Assembly: GCA_965116865.1 (NCBI GenBank)
Contig: OZ220727.1
Location: 744,001-808,000, forward strand
From: Aldehydirespirator sp965116865
GTDB taxonomy: Bacteria; Actinomycetota; Acidimicrobiia; Acidimicrobiales; Aldehydirespiratoraceae
DNA length: 64,000 nucleotides
Direction: 5' to 3'
Shown here: piece by piece, positions 28,314-38,208 of the stretch
How positions within the stretch are numbered: position 1 is the stretch's first letter
Layout: every line of letters starts with the position of its first letter
Made by a program: the position numbers and the translations under genes
Notes under the pieces: model-generated
What the model was told of the DNA's origin: nothing
Database searches by the model: none
What the model saw: only the letters and a program-made list of their open reading frames with translations

Positions 28314-29943
28314 CAGTCCGGTCCTCGGCGGTGCCGCGCCGGCCGGTCCCGGCCCGCTGCGGGACAGGTTCGACTCGATCACTATGCACATCCTGGGCAT
28401 AGCCCTGGCTGCGGTGTCGCTGGGGATGCTGGGTTGCACGCTTTTGGAGGCGGTCACCAGCCGGCGAGACACGATGGCGCTGGGAGTGTCGGCGCTGCTG
28501 GCCGGCGCGACTGGAGGGTTGCTCTGGTACGTCACTGTTCCGGGAGCGACCCGCATGCGCCAGGTGTTCGCCACCGTCTCCTGGACGTGGATCCTGACGA
28601 CGCTGGTGGGCGCCGTTCCCTTCGTGCTGGCCGGCACCTTCGCCGCGCCCGGCGTCGGGTTCGTCGAGCAGGTCGTCAACAGCGTGTTCGAGTCGGCGTC
28701 GGGCTTCTCGGCCAGCGGCTCCACCGTCCTGTCGGACTTCGAGTCCCCGGGCCGCGGCCTGATGATGTACCGCCAGCTCACCCACTGGTACGGGGGCATG
28801 GGCGTGGTGGTGCTCGCGGTGGCGGTGCTGCCGTTCCTCGGCGTCGGCGGCCTGGAGCTCATCACCGCGGAGATGCCGGGCACTTCCTCGGACCGTCTCG
28901 CTCCGAGGGTCAGCGAGACGGCTCGGAGGCTCTGGATGGTCTACATCGGCTTCACCGCCTGCGCTGCGGCGGCGTTCTACGCGGCGGGCGGCTTCTCGTC
29001 GGCCTATGACGCTGTGGCCCACGCATTCACGGTCGCTGCCACGGGCGGCTTCTCGGTGCATGCCGACTCGATCGGCCACTACGACAGCGTGGCGGTGGAG
29101 ACCGTCGCGATCGTGTTCATGATCCTGGGCGGCACCAGCTTCTCGCTGCACTGGCGCCTGGTGGCCTCGCGCACTTTGCCCTACCACCGAAACAGCGAGT
29201 TCCGGACGTACTTGACGATGCTGGGTGCGTGCTCGGCCGCCGTCGCGATCATCATCTGGATGGAGAACGGACTGCCTCTGGGTTCGTCGATCCGGGCAGC
29301 GGTGTTCACGGTGGCTTCGTTGGGCACCAGCACTGGGCTGTCCAATGCGACGGGAACGGGTTCGCCCGGCGACTACGTCGCCTGGGCGGCCGGGGCGCAG
29401 CTGATCCTGCTGCTGTTGATGGTGGTGGGCGGCTGCACCGGCTCGACGTCGGGCGGCATCAAGGTGATGCGCATGAGGGTGCTGGGCCTGATGATGCTCC
29501 GGTCGGTCCAGCACGCCCAGACGCCCCGCGCGATCATCGCGATCCGGCTCGGCGCAGACAGCGTCCGCGAGACCGTCGTGTCCAGGGCGACCGGGTTCTT
29601 CCTGCTGCACTTCGTGCTGGTGATCGCCGGCCTGCTGGCGGTGACCTCGCTCGGCGGGGAACTGGAGACGTCGCTGGGAGCGGTGGTGTCGGCGCTGGGC
29701 AACATGGGCCCGGCACTGGGTGAGGCTGGCCCGACGTCCGGCTACGCGGCGGCCTTCACCCAGCCGGCCAGGCTGGTGCTGGCGCTGCTCATGGTGATCG
29801 GCCGGCTGGAGATCTTCCCGATCCTTCTGACGGGCGTGGGCCTGGTCACGGGCGCCTACCGCGCCTCGGTGCGGCAGAGCCGCCGTTCCGTGCGCTGGAC
29901 GGCCCGCCGTCTGGAGCGCATCGTCGAGCGGGAGCGCGAGTAG
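28306..29943 (+). CDS. trkH: TrkH-family potassium transporter
   Basis: A 545-residue integral membrane K+ uptake subunit. Its ATG overlaps the end of the upstream trkH by 8 nt, so the two are translationally coupled. The filter loops are canonical: SASGFSASGST, VAATGGFSVHAD, LGTSTGLSNATG and ALGNMGPALGE. The family motif GCTGSTSGGIKVMR precedes the last repeat. Long N-terminal cytosolic part (about 25 residues) before the first membrane segment. Confidence 0.95.
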   Translation: MASSPVLGGAAPAGPGPLRDRFDSITMHILGIALAAVSLGMLGCTLLEAVTSRRDTMALGVSALLAGATGGLLWYVTVPGATRMRQVFATVSWTWILTTLVGAVPFVLAGTFAAPGVGFVEQVVNSVFESASGFSASGSTVLSDFESPGRGLMMYRQLTHWYGGMGVVVLAVAVLPFLGVGGLELITAEMPGTSSDRLAPRVSETARRLWMVYIGFTACAAAAFYAAGGFSSAYDAVAHAFTVAATGGFSVHADSIGHYDSVAVETVAIVFMILGGTSFSLHWRLVASRTLPYHRNSEFRTYLTMLGACSAAVAIIIWMENGLPLGSSIRAAVFTVASLGTSTGLSNATGTGSPGDYVAWAAGAQLILLLLMVVGGCTGSTSGGIKVMRMRVLGLMMLRSVQHAQTPRAIIAIRLGADSVRETVVSRATGFFLLHFVLVIAGLLAVTSLGGELETSLGAVVSALGNMGPALGEAGPTSGYAAAFTQPARLVLALLMVIGRLEIFPILLTGVGLVTGAYRASVRQSRRSVRWTARRLERIVERERE

Positions 29944-30027
29944 GTGATGGTGGGCGACGTGGAGGGGACAGGCGCCGCCACTTGTTGTCCGGCGCTGATC
30001 GCGGGAAGCCGACCGATTCGATGGGAC

Positions 30028-30058
30028 GTGACAGTTCGGGAGATTTGTCCGCTAGGTT
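30028..30058 (+). promoter_or_regulatory. Possible promoter of gltBD
   Basis: GTGACA (30028-30033) and TAGGTT (30053-30058) with 19 nt between, in the 247-nt gap ahead of gltB, leaving a leader of about 125 nt. No riboswitch motif was recognised in the leader. Confidence 0.35.
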
Positions 30059-30190
30059 CGCCTCAACGCGTTTCGGGCGGTGAGCGGCCAATGACGTCCC
30101 TCCCGCCGCCGCGCAGGCCGCGGTCCGGGTGCAACGAGTTCTGCCTGGGAAGCGCTGCCGACGACGATCCAGCCTCCCGCGAGGAGACCG

Positions 30191-33100
30191 ATGGCTGCCG
30201 ACTCCCTACAGCGTCAGGGCCTCTACGACCCGCAGAACGAGCACGACGCCTGCGGTGTCAGCTTCGTGTGCGACATCAGCGGGAAGGCCTCCCACAGCGT
30301 GGTGGCGCTGGGCGTGCGTGCTCTGTGCAATATCGAGCATCGTGGGGCTCTGGGCGCCGACCCGCTCACCGGCGACGGCGCCGGCATCCTGATCCAGACA
30401 CCGGACCGGTTCCTGCGCGACGTGGTGGACTACGCGCTCCCGCCCGCGGGCCGCTACGCCACCGGCATCGGGTTCCTGCCGCCCGCGCGGGACGACGCCG
30501 AGCAGGCGGCCGTGCATGTGGAGCGCATCACGCGGTCCGAGGGACTCCATGTGATCGGGTGGCGGGACGTCCCCGTCGATGCCACGGCGCTGGGCTCGGG
30601 CTCGCGGGCCGCGATGCCCAGCTTCCGCCAGGTGTTCATCGCCGGCGACGACCTCGCGGGCATCGAATTGGACCGGCGGGTCTACATCGTGCGCAAGCGC
30701 ATAGAGCACGAGATAGGGCCGGAGGGCGCGGGCTACGAGGCGGCCGAGGACGAGGAGGCGGCCATGGGCAACGCGGCGCCGCCCCACACCGGCGTCTACT
30801 TCCCTAGCCTCAGCGCCCGCACGCTCGTCTACAAGGGGATGCTGACGCCCCGCCAGCTCACGTCGTTCTACGCCGACCTGCGCGACGAGCGGATCGAGAG
30901 CGCGCTGGCACTGGTCCATTCCCGATTCTCCACCAACACCTTCCCGTCGTGGCCGCTGGCCCACCCTTACCGGATGATCGCCCACAACGGCGAGATCAAC
31001 ACCATCGCCGGCAACCGCAACTGGATGCGGGCCCGCGAGACGCTGATGTCGTCGCCGCACCTGGATGGTCTGGAGCGGGCCTTCCCGATCTGCACCCCCG
31101 GCGCCAGCGACACAGCCGGCTTCGACGAGGTGCTGGAGCTCATGACGCTGGGCGGCTGCTCGCTGGCCGAGGCGGTCCTGATGATGATCCCCGAGCCCTG
31201 GGAGCATCACGTCGAGATGGCCGCCGCGCGCAAGGCCTTCTACCAGTACCACGCCACCCGCATGGAGCCTTGGGACGGCCCGGCCTCGATCGCGTTCACC
31301 GACGGGACCGTGATCGGCGCGGTTCTCGACCGCAACGGGCTGCGTCCCTCGCGCTACATGGTCACCAGCGACGGTCTGGTGGTCATGGCGTCGGAGACCG
31401 GCGTGATCGATGTTCCCCAGAGTTCGGTGGTCGAGAAGGGCCGCCTGCAGCCCGGGCGCATGTTCCTGATCGACACCGCCGAGGGCCGCATCGTGCGCGA
31501 CGACGAGATCAAGGACCGCCTGGCCTCGGCCCGTTCCTACGGCCAGTGGCTGGACCAGAACCTGGTGCACCTCGACGACCTGCCCCGCCGCGATGTGCCC
31601 CGCCGCGACGAGTGGTCGCTGGTACAGCGCCAGCAGATGTTCGGCCACACCCACGAGGAGCACCGCCTGCTGCTGGCTCCCATGGCCATCGACGGCAAGG
31701 AAGCGTTGGGCTCGATGGGCACCGACACGCCGCCGGCGGTGCTGTCGGACCGCGCCCGGCCGATCTACGACTACTTCAAGCAGCTCTTCGCGCAGGTCAC
31801 CAACCCGCCGCTGGACGCCATCCGGGAGGAGCTCGTCACCTCGCTCTACGCCCGGGTCGGCCCCGAGGGCAACCTCTTCGATCCGCAGCCGTCGTCGTGC
31901 CGGACCGTTCACCTCGACAGCCCGGTCATCACCGACGAGGAGCTGGCCCGGCTGGTCGGCATCGACGGGCCCGGGGGACTCGGGGACTTCCATGCCGAGG
32001 TGCTCAGCGCGCTGTACCCGGTCGCCGACGGAGGCGAGGGCCTGCTCCGCGCCCTGGACGGGCTCTGCGAGGCGGCCTCGGAAGCCATCGCCGCGGGAGC
32101 CAGCATCCTGGTGGTGTCCGACCGGGGCAGCGACGAGCGGATGGCGCCCATCCCGTCGCTGCTGGCCGTCTCCGCCGTGCACCAGCACCTGGTGCGGGAG
32201 CGCACCCGCAGCCGGGTGGGGCTGGTGTCGGAGTCCGGCGACGCCCGCGAGGTCCACCACCTGTGCCTGCATCTCGGCTACGGCGCCAACGCGGTCAACC
32301 CCTACCTGGCCTTCGAGACCATCACCCAGATGGTGTCGGAGGGACTCCACGGCCTGGACCCGTCGACGGGGGTCGAGGCCGCGCACCGCAACTTCGTGAA
32401 GGCTGCGTGCGCCGGGATTCTCAAGGTGATGTCCAAGATGGGCATCTCCACGGTGGCCTCCTACACCGGCGCCCAGATATTCGAGGCCATCGGGCTGGGG
32501 CCCGAGCTGGTGGACAAGCACTTCACCGGAACGGCCAGCCGCCTGGGAGGCATCGGTACCGAGGAGATCGCGGCCGCGGTGGCGGTGCGCCACCGGCGGG
32601 CCTTCCCGGCGAACGCCACCCGGCGGGCCCACCGCACCATCGAGGCCGGCGGCGAGTACCAGTGGCGGCGCGAGGGCGAGTACCACCTGTTCAACCCCGA
32701 GACGGTGTTCAAGCTGCAGCACGCCACCCGAGAGCGTCGCTTCGACGTCTTCCGGGAGTACACCCGGCGCGTCGACGACCAGTCCAGCCGCCTGGGCACG
32801 CTGCGGGGGCTGTTCCGGCTGCGCACGGGCGAGCGGCCAGCGGTGCCGCTCGACGAGGTCGAGCCGGTGGCCGAGATCGTCAAGCGCTTCGCCACCGGCG
32901 CCATGAGCTACGGATCGATCTCCAAGGAGGCCCACGAGACCCTGGCCATCGCCATGAACCGCATCGGGGGCAAGTCCAACACCGGCGAGGGCGGCGAGGA
33001 CGCCGACCGCTACATCCCCGACCCCAACGGCGACCTGAGGCGCAGCGCGGTCAAGCAGGCCGCGTCGGGGCGCTTCGGGGTGACCAGCGAGTACCTCGTC

Positions 33101-34804
33101 AACGCCGACGACATCCAGATCAAGATGGCCCAGGGAGCCAAGCCCGGCGAGGGGGGCCAGCTGCCGGGCCACAAGGTCTATCCGTGGATAGCCAAGACCC
33201 GCCACTCCACGCCGGGGGTCGGTCTCATCTCCCCGCCTCCCCATCACGACATCTACTCCATCGAGGACCTGGCCCAGCTGATCCACGACCTCAAGAACGC
33301 CAACCCCTCGGCCCGCATCCACGTCAAGCTGGTGGCCGAGGTGGGGGTGGGCACGGTGGCCGCCGGGGTGTCCAAGGCCCACGCCGACGTGGTGCTCATC
33401 TCCGGCCACGACGGCGGCACGGGAGCGTCGCCCCTGACGTCCATCAAGCACGCCGGCGCGCCCTGGGAGCTGGGACTGGCCGAGACCCAGCAGACACTGC
33501 TGCTCAACGACCTGCGCGACCGCATAGTCGTGCAGGTCGACGGCCAGCTCAAGACCGGCCGCGACGTGGTCATCGCTGCGCTGCTGGGAGCCGAGGAGTT
33601 CGGCTTCGCCACCGCGCCCCTGGTGGTGATGGGCTGCGTGATGATGCGGGTGTGCCACCTCGACACCTGCCCGGTCGGCGTGGCCACCCAGAACCCCGAA
33701 CTGCGCAAGAAGTTCTCGGGACAGCCCACCTTCGTGGTCAACTTCTTCGAGTTCATCGCCGAAGAGGTGCGGGAGATGCTGGCGGAACTCGGCTTCCGCA
33801 GCATCGAGGAGGCCGTCGGGCAGGTCGAGATGCTCGACGTGGCCGGCGCGGTCGAGCATTGGCAGGCGTCGGGGTTGGACCTCACGCCCATCCTGCACCT
33901 GCCGACCGTCCCCGAGGATGCCGTGCGCCACCAGCGAGCGGAGCAGGACCACGGCTTGGACCGGGCCCTCGACCAGATGCTGATCCAGCTGGCCGAGGGC
34001 GCCCTGTCCGACAGCCGTCCGGTGACCATCGACATCCCTATCCGCAACACCAACCGCACGGTGGGAACGCTGCTGGGCAGCGAGGTGACCCGGCGCTACG
34101 GCGCGGCCGGCCTGCCCGACGACACCATCGTGGTGAACTTCACCGGCTCGGCCGGAACGTCCTTCGGGGCGTTCGTGCCCCGCGGCATAACGCTGCGCCT
34201 CGAGGGCGACGCCAACGACTACGTCGGCAAGGGCCTGTCGGGCGGTCGCATCGTCGTGCGCCCGCCGGCCGACGCCAACTTCGCGGCGGAGCACAACGTC
34301 ATCGCGGGCAACGTCATCGGCTACGGCGCCACGTCGGGCGAGATGTACCTGCGGGGCCTGGTGGGGGAGCGGTTCTGCGTGCGCAACTCCGGGGCCGTCG
34401 CGGTGGTGGAAGGAGTCGGCGACCACGGGTGCGAGTACATGACCGGCGGGCGCACGGTGGTCCTGGGCCCGGTGGGCCGCAATTTCGCGGCCGGGATGTC
34501 GGGCGGCGTCGCCTTCGTCTACGACCCCGGCGGCAAGCTGCCGGTGCGGGTGAATCCCGAGATGGTGGAGCTGGAGGAGCTCGACGGCGAGGACTTCGTG
34601 TGGCTGCGGCACCGGGTGGAGCGCCATCGCCACGAGACCGGCAGCGAGGTGGCGGCTCGGCTGCTCGGCGACTGGGCCTCAGCCTCGAAGAAGTTCGTCA
34701 AGGTGATGCCAGTCGACTACAAGCGGGTGCTCCTGGCGGCCGAGCAGGCCCGGGCCTCCGGCACCGACGAGGTGGCCGCGGTGATGGCCGCGGCCCGCGG
34801 GTGA
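30191..34804 (+). CDS. gltB: Glutamate synthase large subunit
   Basis: A 1537-residue enzyme that makes two glutamates from glutamine and 2-oxoglutarate. The N-terminal class II amidotransferase domain has its nucleophile at Cys21 (NEHDACGVSFV); about 20 residues before it are a propeptide to be removed. Further amidotransferase motifs are HNGEINTIAGNRNWMRARE and DRNGLRPSRY. A central domain leads to the FMN synthase domain (about 880-1270) with YGSISKEAHETLA, GEGGED and the 3Fe-4S cysteines in GCVMMRVCHLDTCPVG. A C-terminal GxGxG beta-helix ends the protein. ATG 30191 has a GAGGAGA Shine-Dalgarno. It is followed 3 nt later by gltD. Confidence 0.97.
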   Translation: MAADSLQRQGLYDPQNEHDACGVSFVCDISGKASHSVVALGVRALCNIEHRGALGADPLTGDGAGILIQTPDRFLRDVVDYALPPAGRYATGIGFLPPARDDAEQAAVHVERITRSEGLHVIGWRDVPVDATALGSGSRAAMPSFRQVFIAGDDLAGIELDRRVYIVRKRIEHEIGPEGAGYEAAEDEEAAMGNAAPPHTGVYFPSLSARTLVYKGMLTPRQLTSFYADLRDERIESALALVHSRFSTNTFPSWPLAHPYRMIAHNGEINTIAGNRNWMRARETLMSSPHLDGLERAFPICTPGASDTAGFDEVLELMTLGGCSLAEAVLMMIPEPWEHHVEMAAARKAFYQYHATRMEPWDGPASIAFTDGTVIGAVLDRNGLRPSRYMVTSDGLVVMASETGVIDVPQSSVVEKGRLQPGRMFLIDTAEGRIVRDDEIKDRLASARSYGQWLDQNLVHLDDLPRRDVPRRDEWSLVQRQQMFGHTHEEHRLLLAPMAIDGKEALGSMGTDTPPAVLSDRARPIYDYFKQLFAQVTNPPLDAIREELVTSLYARVGPEGNLFDPQPSSCRTVHLDSPVITDEELARLVGIDGPGGLGDFHAEVLSALYPVADGGEGLLRALDGLCEAASEAIAAGASILVVSDRGSDERMAPIPSLLAVSAVHQHLVRERTRSRVGLVSESGDAREVHHLCLHLGYGANAVNPYLAFETITQMVSEGLHGLDPSTGVEAAHRNFVKAACAGILKVMSKMGISTVASYTGAQIFEAIGLGPELVDKHFTGTASRLGGIGTEEIAAAVAVRHRRAFPANATRRAHRTIEAGGEYQWRREGEYHLFNPETVFKLQHATRERRFDVFREYTRRVDDQSSRLGTLRGLFRLRTGERPAVPLDEVEPVAEIVKRFATGAMSYGSISKEAHETLAIAMNRIGGKSNTGEGGEDADRYIPDPNGDLRRSAVKQAASGRFGVTSEYLVNADDIQIKMAQGAKPGEGGQLPGHKVYPWIAKTRHSTPGVGLISPPPHHDIYSIEDLAQLIHDLKNANPSARIHVKLVAEVGVGTVAAGVSKAHADVVLISGHDGGTGASPLTSIKHAGAPWELGLAETQQTLLLNDLRDRIVVQVDGQLKTGRDVVIAALLGAEEFGFATAPLVVMGCVMMRVCHLDTCPVGVATQNPELRKKFSGQPTFVVNFFEFIAEEVREMLAELGFRSIEEAVGQVEMLDVAGAVEHWQASGLDLTPILHLPTVPEDAVRHQRAEQDHGLDRALDQMLIQLAEGALSDSRPVTIDIPIRNTNRTVGTLLGSEVTRRYGAAGLPDDTIVVNFTGSAGTSFGAFVPRGITLRLEGDANDYVGKGLSGGRIVVRPPADANFAAEHNVIAGNVIGYGATSGEMYLRGLVGERFCVRNSGAVAVVEGVGDHGCEYMTGGRTVVLGPVGRNFAAGMSGGVAFVYDPGGKLPVRVNPEMVELEELDGEDFVWLRHRVERHRHETGSEVAARLLGDWASASKKFVKVMPVDYKRVLLAAEQARASGTDEVAAVMAAARG

Positions 34805-34807
34805 GAG

Positions 34808-36271
34808 ATGCCTGATCCACGGGGGTTCCTGACGCACACCCGGGAGCTTCCGACCCGCCGGCCGGTGCCGGTACGGCTGCGCGACTGGCGCGAGGTGTAC
34901 GAGCACTTCCCGGAGGACAGGCTCCGGCAGCAGGCGTCGCGCTGCATGGACTGCGGGATCCCGTTCTGCAGCAGCGGCTGCCCGCTCGGCAACCTGATCC
35001 CCGACTGGAACGACCTGGTCTACCGGAAGCACTGGCGACGGGCCATCGAGCGCCTGCACGCCACCAACAACTTCCCGGAGTTCACCGGCCGGCTGTGCCC
35101 CGCGCCGTGCGAGGCGGCCTGCGTTCTGGGCATCCACGAGCCTCCGGTCACGATCAAGCAGATCGAGGTGGAGATAGTCGACCGGGCCTGGGCCGAGGGC
35201 TGGATCGTGCCTCAGCCCCCTGCGGTCCGCACCGACCGCCGGGTGGCCGTGGTGGGGTCGGGGCCGGCCGGACTGGCCGCGGCCCAGCAACTGACCAGGG
35301 CCGGCCACGAAGTGGTCACCTTCGAGCGGGCCGACCGCATCGGCGGTCTGCTGCGCTACGGCATCCCCGAGTTCAAGATGGAGAAGCGCCATCTCGACCG
35401 CCGCCTGTCCCAGATGGAGGCCGAGGGAACCGAATTCCGGGCGGGTGTGGACGTCGGCTCCGACGTGACTGCCGAGGAGCTGCAGGGCTCCTTCGATGCG
35501 GTGGTGCTGGCGTGCGGAGCCACGGCCTGGCGCGATCTTCCCATCCCGGGCCGGGAGTTGCGGGGCGTGTACCAGGCCATGGAGTACCTGCCGCTGGCCA
35601 ACCGGGTGCAGGAGGGCGACCTCGACTTCCCGCCCACCACCGCGGAGGGCAAGCGGGTGGTGATCATCGGCGGTGGCGACACCGGGGCCGATTGTCTCGG
35701 GACGGCCCACCGCCAGCGGGCCGCTTCGATCCGGCAGTTCGAGATCATGCCCCGCCCGCCCGACGAGCGTCCCGACGCCGACCCGTGGCCGACATGGCCC
35801 ATGATCTACCGGGTGTCCTCGGCCCACGAGGAGGGCGGCGAGCGCGACTACGCCATCAACACCACCGAGTTCATCGGCGACGGCGAAGGCAATCTGGCAG
35901 CGCTGGCCACCGTTCGGGTAGAGCAGTCGTTCCAGGATGGTCGGATGCACTTCGCCCCGATTCCGGGGACCGAGGAGGAGGTTCCCGCCGATCTGGTGCT
36001 CTTGGCCATGGGCTTCGCAGGTCCCGAGCAGGGTCCGCTGATCGAGCAGTTCGGCCTGGAGTTGGACGCGCGGGGCAACGTGGCCCGAGACGGCCGCTGG
36101 GCCACGAACGTCGATGGCGTCTACGTGTGCGGCGACATGGGCCGCGGCCAGAGCCTGATCGTGTGGGCCATAGCCGAGGGTCGGGCCTGCGCCGCGGCGG
36201 TGGACGCCTGCCTGACCGGCTCGAGCGACCTGCCCGCCGTGGTCGAGCCGACCTCGGCGCCCTTGAGGTAG
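34808..36271 (+). CDS. gltD: Glutamate synthase small subunit
   Basis: A 487-residue NADPH-dependent electron-transfer partner of GltB. The N-terminal region carries two 4Fe-4S cysteine groups (CMDCGIPFCSSGCPLGN and CPAPCEAACVLG). The FAD-binding motif GSGPAGLAAAQQL and IGGLLRYGIPEFKMEK follow, then the NADPH site IIGGGDTGADCLG, and a final FAD-interacting GVYVCGDMGRGQSLIVWAIAEGR (given here as two overlapping blocks: VYVCGDMGRGQ and SLIVWAIAEGR). Length is normal. The start ATG context GATGCCTGATCCA is found inverted inside the repeats 80-250 nt beyond its stop. Confidence 0.97.
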   Translation: MPDPRGFLTHTRELPTRRPVPVRLRDWREVYEHFPEDRLRQQASRCMDCGIPFCSSGCPLGNLIPDWNDLVYRKHWRRAIERLHATNNFPEFTGRLCPAPCEAACVLGIHEPPVTIKQIEVEIVDRAWAEGWIVPQPPAVRTDRRVAVVGSGPAGLAAAQQLTRAGHEVVTFERADRIGGLLRYGIPEFKMEKRHLDRRLSQMEAEGTEFRAGVDVGSDVTAEELQGSFDAVVLACGATAWRDLPIPGRELRGVYQAMEYLPLANRVQEGDLDFPPTTAEGKRVVIIGGGDTGADCLGTAHRQRAASIRQFEIMPRPPDERPDADPWPTWPMIYRVSSAHEEGGERDYAINTTEFIGDGEGNLAALATVRVEQSFQDGRMHFAPIPGTEEEVPADLVLLAMGFAGPEQGPLIEQFGLELDARGNVARDGRWATNVDGVYVCGDMGRGQSLIVWAIAEGRACAAAVDACLTGSSDLPAVVEPTSAPLR

Positions 36272-36329
36272 GCGGTAGGCGGTGTACCGGCCTGCGTCCG
36301 GGGTCGCCCGACGCCTCCCGGCGGCCTCA

Positions 36330-36579
36330 ATGACGGCACCGCCAGAGCTGTGCGCGCGCTCTGGATCAGGCATCGTGTCTCCTCTGCCCGAGGCGGCGTC
36401 GAGCGCGGCGAACAGGTCGGGGTGCGCGCGCTCTGGATCAGGCATCGTGTCTCCTCTCGTGTCGGGCACTCCGCTGGCGGCCGCGAAACAGGAGGGTGCG
36501 CGCGCTCTGGATCAGGCATCGTGTCTCCTCTCGGCCCTCATGGCGCGATGACGGCGCCGCTAGAGCTGTGCGCGCGCTA
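36330..36579. repeat. 35-nt repeats with unique 37-39-nt spacers, 72-74-nt period
   Basis: Identical 35-nt blocks starting TGCGCGCGCTCTGGATCAGG occur at 36351-36385, 36423-36457 and 36497-36531, with a truncated fourth at 36569-36579. Spacers of 37, 39 and 37 nt share nothing. The array is bracketed by near-identical 20-mers (ATGACGGCACCGCCAGAGCT at 36330; a variant at 36548). Read on the minus strand, each block has AGGAG then ATGCCTGATCCA, i.e. the first 13 nt around the gltD start. No cas gene is present. Confidence 0.85.
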
Positions 36580-38208
36580 GGCACTGCGGCCCAAGTCGCG
36601 ATTCAATCCGCAGCGCGGGTAGTCCTGCTGCCGCTCCTAGTGGTGGAGCTTGCCGACGGCCGGAACGCTTCGCGGATCATCGTTGTCTCGCTGGTCGTTT
36701 GCACTGCGGTCATCGCAGCGTCGATGATGCGTGCGGGCCCGCTGCGGTCGACGAGTCTCTATGTCGCTGTGGTCGACCCCATGAGCGTCCCGTTTTGCGT
36801 CCTTGCCCTCGAGTTCGGCGGAGTCACGACGTTGGCAGTGCTTGTAGTGGTCACCGGAGTGCTTCAGATCGCGGCCGGGTGGTGGCTGGCGAGTCTGCGA
36901 AGGTTCATCACTCCGGGTTTCTCGATCACCATCGTGATTCTGGCATGCATATCGGTGTTGCCGGTATTTTTGCGGGCTGTCGATGCACCGGAAGGCAGTC
37001 GATGGACGGGCGCCCTGCCAGTGTGCATGGCGCTGATGGCTGCGGTGACCTACACGATGCATCGACTCGGGTCCGCTGTGCTGAAGCCCTGGGCGCCGCC
37101 TGTGGGGCTCGCTGCCGGCGCCGCGGCGGCCGTGGGTTTCGGGATCTACGAAGTCGATCTCGTCGTTGAGGCGGCATGGGTCGGCCTGCCAGCGTCCGGC
37201 TGGATCCCCTCGGGCAGCATCGACGTGATGGCGGTGGCGACGCTGGCGCCATCGTTCGTGATCCTGTCGCTGGTGCATGTGGCCAGAGCCAACGCGTCGT
37301 CGTTGTTCACGCAGCTCGCATCCGGGCGGTTGGTGCTCGACTTCAGGGAGGTTCAGAGGGCCAATGCACGCATCGGCGTCGGGAGCGTCGTTGCCGGTGT
37401 CGGCGGCGCCGTTCCGCTGGGCTACTCGCCGGCCGGCCCCGCCGCGCTGGTGCAGACAGGCGGAGATCCTCGGCGTGTCGGCGCAGCGCTCCTTGCTGTG
37501 TTCGTAGCGGTGGCGGCATCCCCGAAACTGCAGGCAGTCCTGATCGCGGTTCCGCGGGGCCTCGCAGTCGTGTATTTCGTGTTCGTCCTGCTCCTGATGT
37601 TGACGAAGCTGGTTCCGGTCGCTTCGATCAAGCGGCGCGGCGTTTCCGTAGTGATGTGGCCGCCGATCGGCGTGGGAGTCGTATTCGAGGCCGCCTCGGT
37701 CGTGCTGCGGGACGAGGTGAGCTTTGATGCCGTGAACGGCCTCGCTGCTGGAAGCGTCGTGCTCGTCGCGGTGACTGCGCTGCGGGCGCTGCGCACCAGA
37801 CGGTTCAGCGTCGACTTGCCGCTCGCTTCCTTCAGCGCCGAAGAGATCAGAGAGTTCGTCTCGAGCCTGCCTGTCGACAACGACGAACTGAAGGACAAGC
37901 TCACCGCGGTCTCCGAGGAGGCGCTCATGGTGCTCATACAATCCGATGTCCGCTCCTATGATCCCAATCGGCAGGTTCGGCTGACCATGACGCTGCACGG
38001 CGCCACTGTCGAAGCAGAGTTCGTGGCCGCGCCATCAGGCGCCCAGAACCTCCAGGAACGCACCATGCTGCTTTCGGAGCCCGAGGCCCGCGACTTGGAG
38101 GCGGTCATCGAACGCGACGCCGCGCTGCGGCTGTTGAATCATTTCGCGGCGTCGGTGACCCACCGCCAGTACCACGACGTGGAGGTGATCACAGCGACTG
38201 TGGCTTGA
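36568..38208 (+). CDS. NCS2-type nucleobase permease fused to a GHKL-like domain
   Basis: About 546 residues. Residues 1-410 form a xanthine/uracil permease (NCS2) transporter with many membrane segments, entering at LGTAAQVAIQSAARVVLLP where family members usually have LGLQHV. The C-terminal 130 residues are soluble (ELKDKLTAVSEEALMVLI, NLQERTMLL, RLLNHFAASVTHRQYHDVEV) and resemble a degenerate anti-sigma/GHKL ATPase-like fold seen in a subset of these transporters. The start is uncertain: GTG 36568 lies inside the last, truncated repeat of the array, and an ATG at 36548 in another frame stops after ten codons. The cytoplasmic N-terminus appears replaced by the repeat array, so the gene may be 5'-damaged. 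Confidence 0.65.
   Translation: MRALGTAAQVAIQSAARVVLLPLLVVELADGRNASRIIVVSLVVCTAVIAASMMRAGPLRSTSLYVAVVDPMSVPFCVLALEFGGVTTLAVLVVVTGVLQIAAGWWLASLRRFITPGFSITIVILACISVLPVFLRAVDAPEGSRWTGALPVCMALMAAVTYTMHRLGSAVLKPWAPPVGLAAGAAAAVGFGIYEVDLVVEAAWVGLPASGWIPSGSIDVMAVATLAPSFVILSLVHVARANASSLFTQLASGRLVLDFREVQRANARIGVGSVVAGVGGAVPLGYSPAGPAALVQTGGDPRRVGAALLAVFVAVAASPKLQAVLIAVPRGLAVVYFVFVLLLMLTKLVPVASIKRRGVSVVMWPPIGVGVVFEAASVVLRDEVSFDAVNGLAAGSVVLVAVTALRALRTRRFSVDLPLASFSAEEIREFVSSLPVDNDELKDKLTAVSEEALMVLIQSDVRSYDPNRQVRLTMTLHGATVEAEFVAAPSGAQNLQERTMLLSEPEARDLEAVIERDAALRLLNHFAASVTHRQYHDVEVITATVA

Noticed and set aside
30065..30190. Glutamine riboswitch ahead of gltB
   Set aside because: No conserved glnA-type or downstream-peptide motif could be recognised in the leader.
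30206..34633. Very long minus-strand open frame opposite gltB
   Set aside because: A GC-rich shadow: His/Arg/Gly/Val-rich without motifs, while gltB on the plus strand has all domain signatures.
36351..36531. A true CRISPR array
   Set aside because: Repeat and spacer lengths fit, but there are only three units, the repeat is not palindromic, no cas gene exists in the window, and the same spacing occurs at loci that are clearly not CRISPR.
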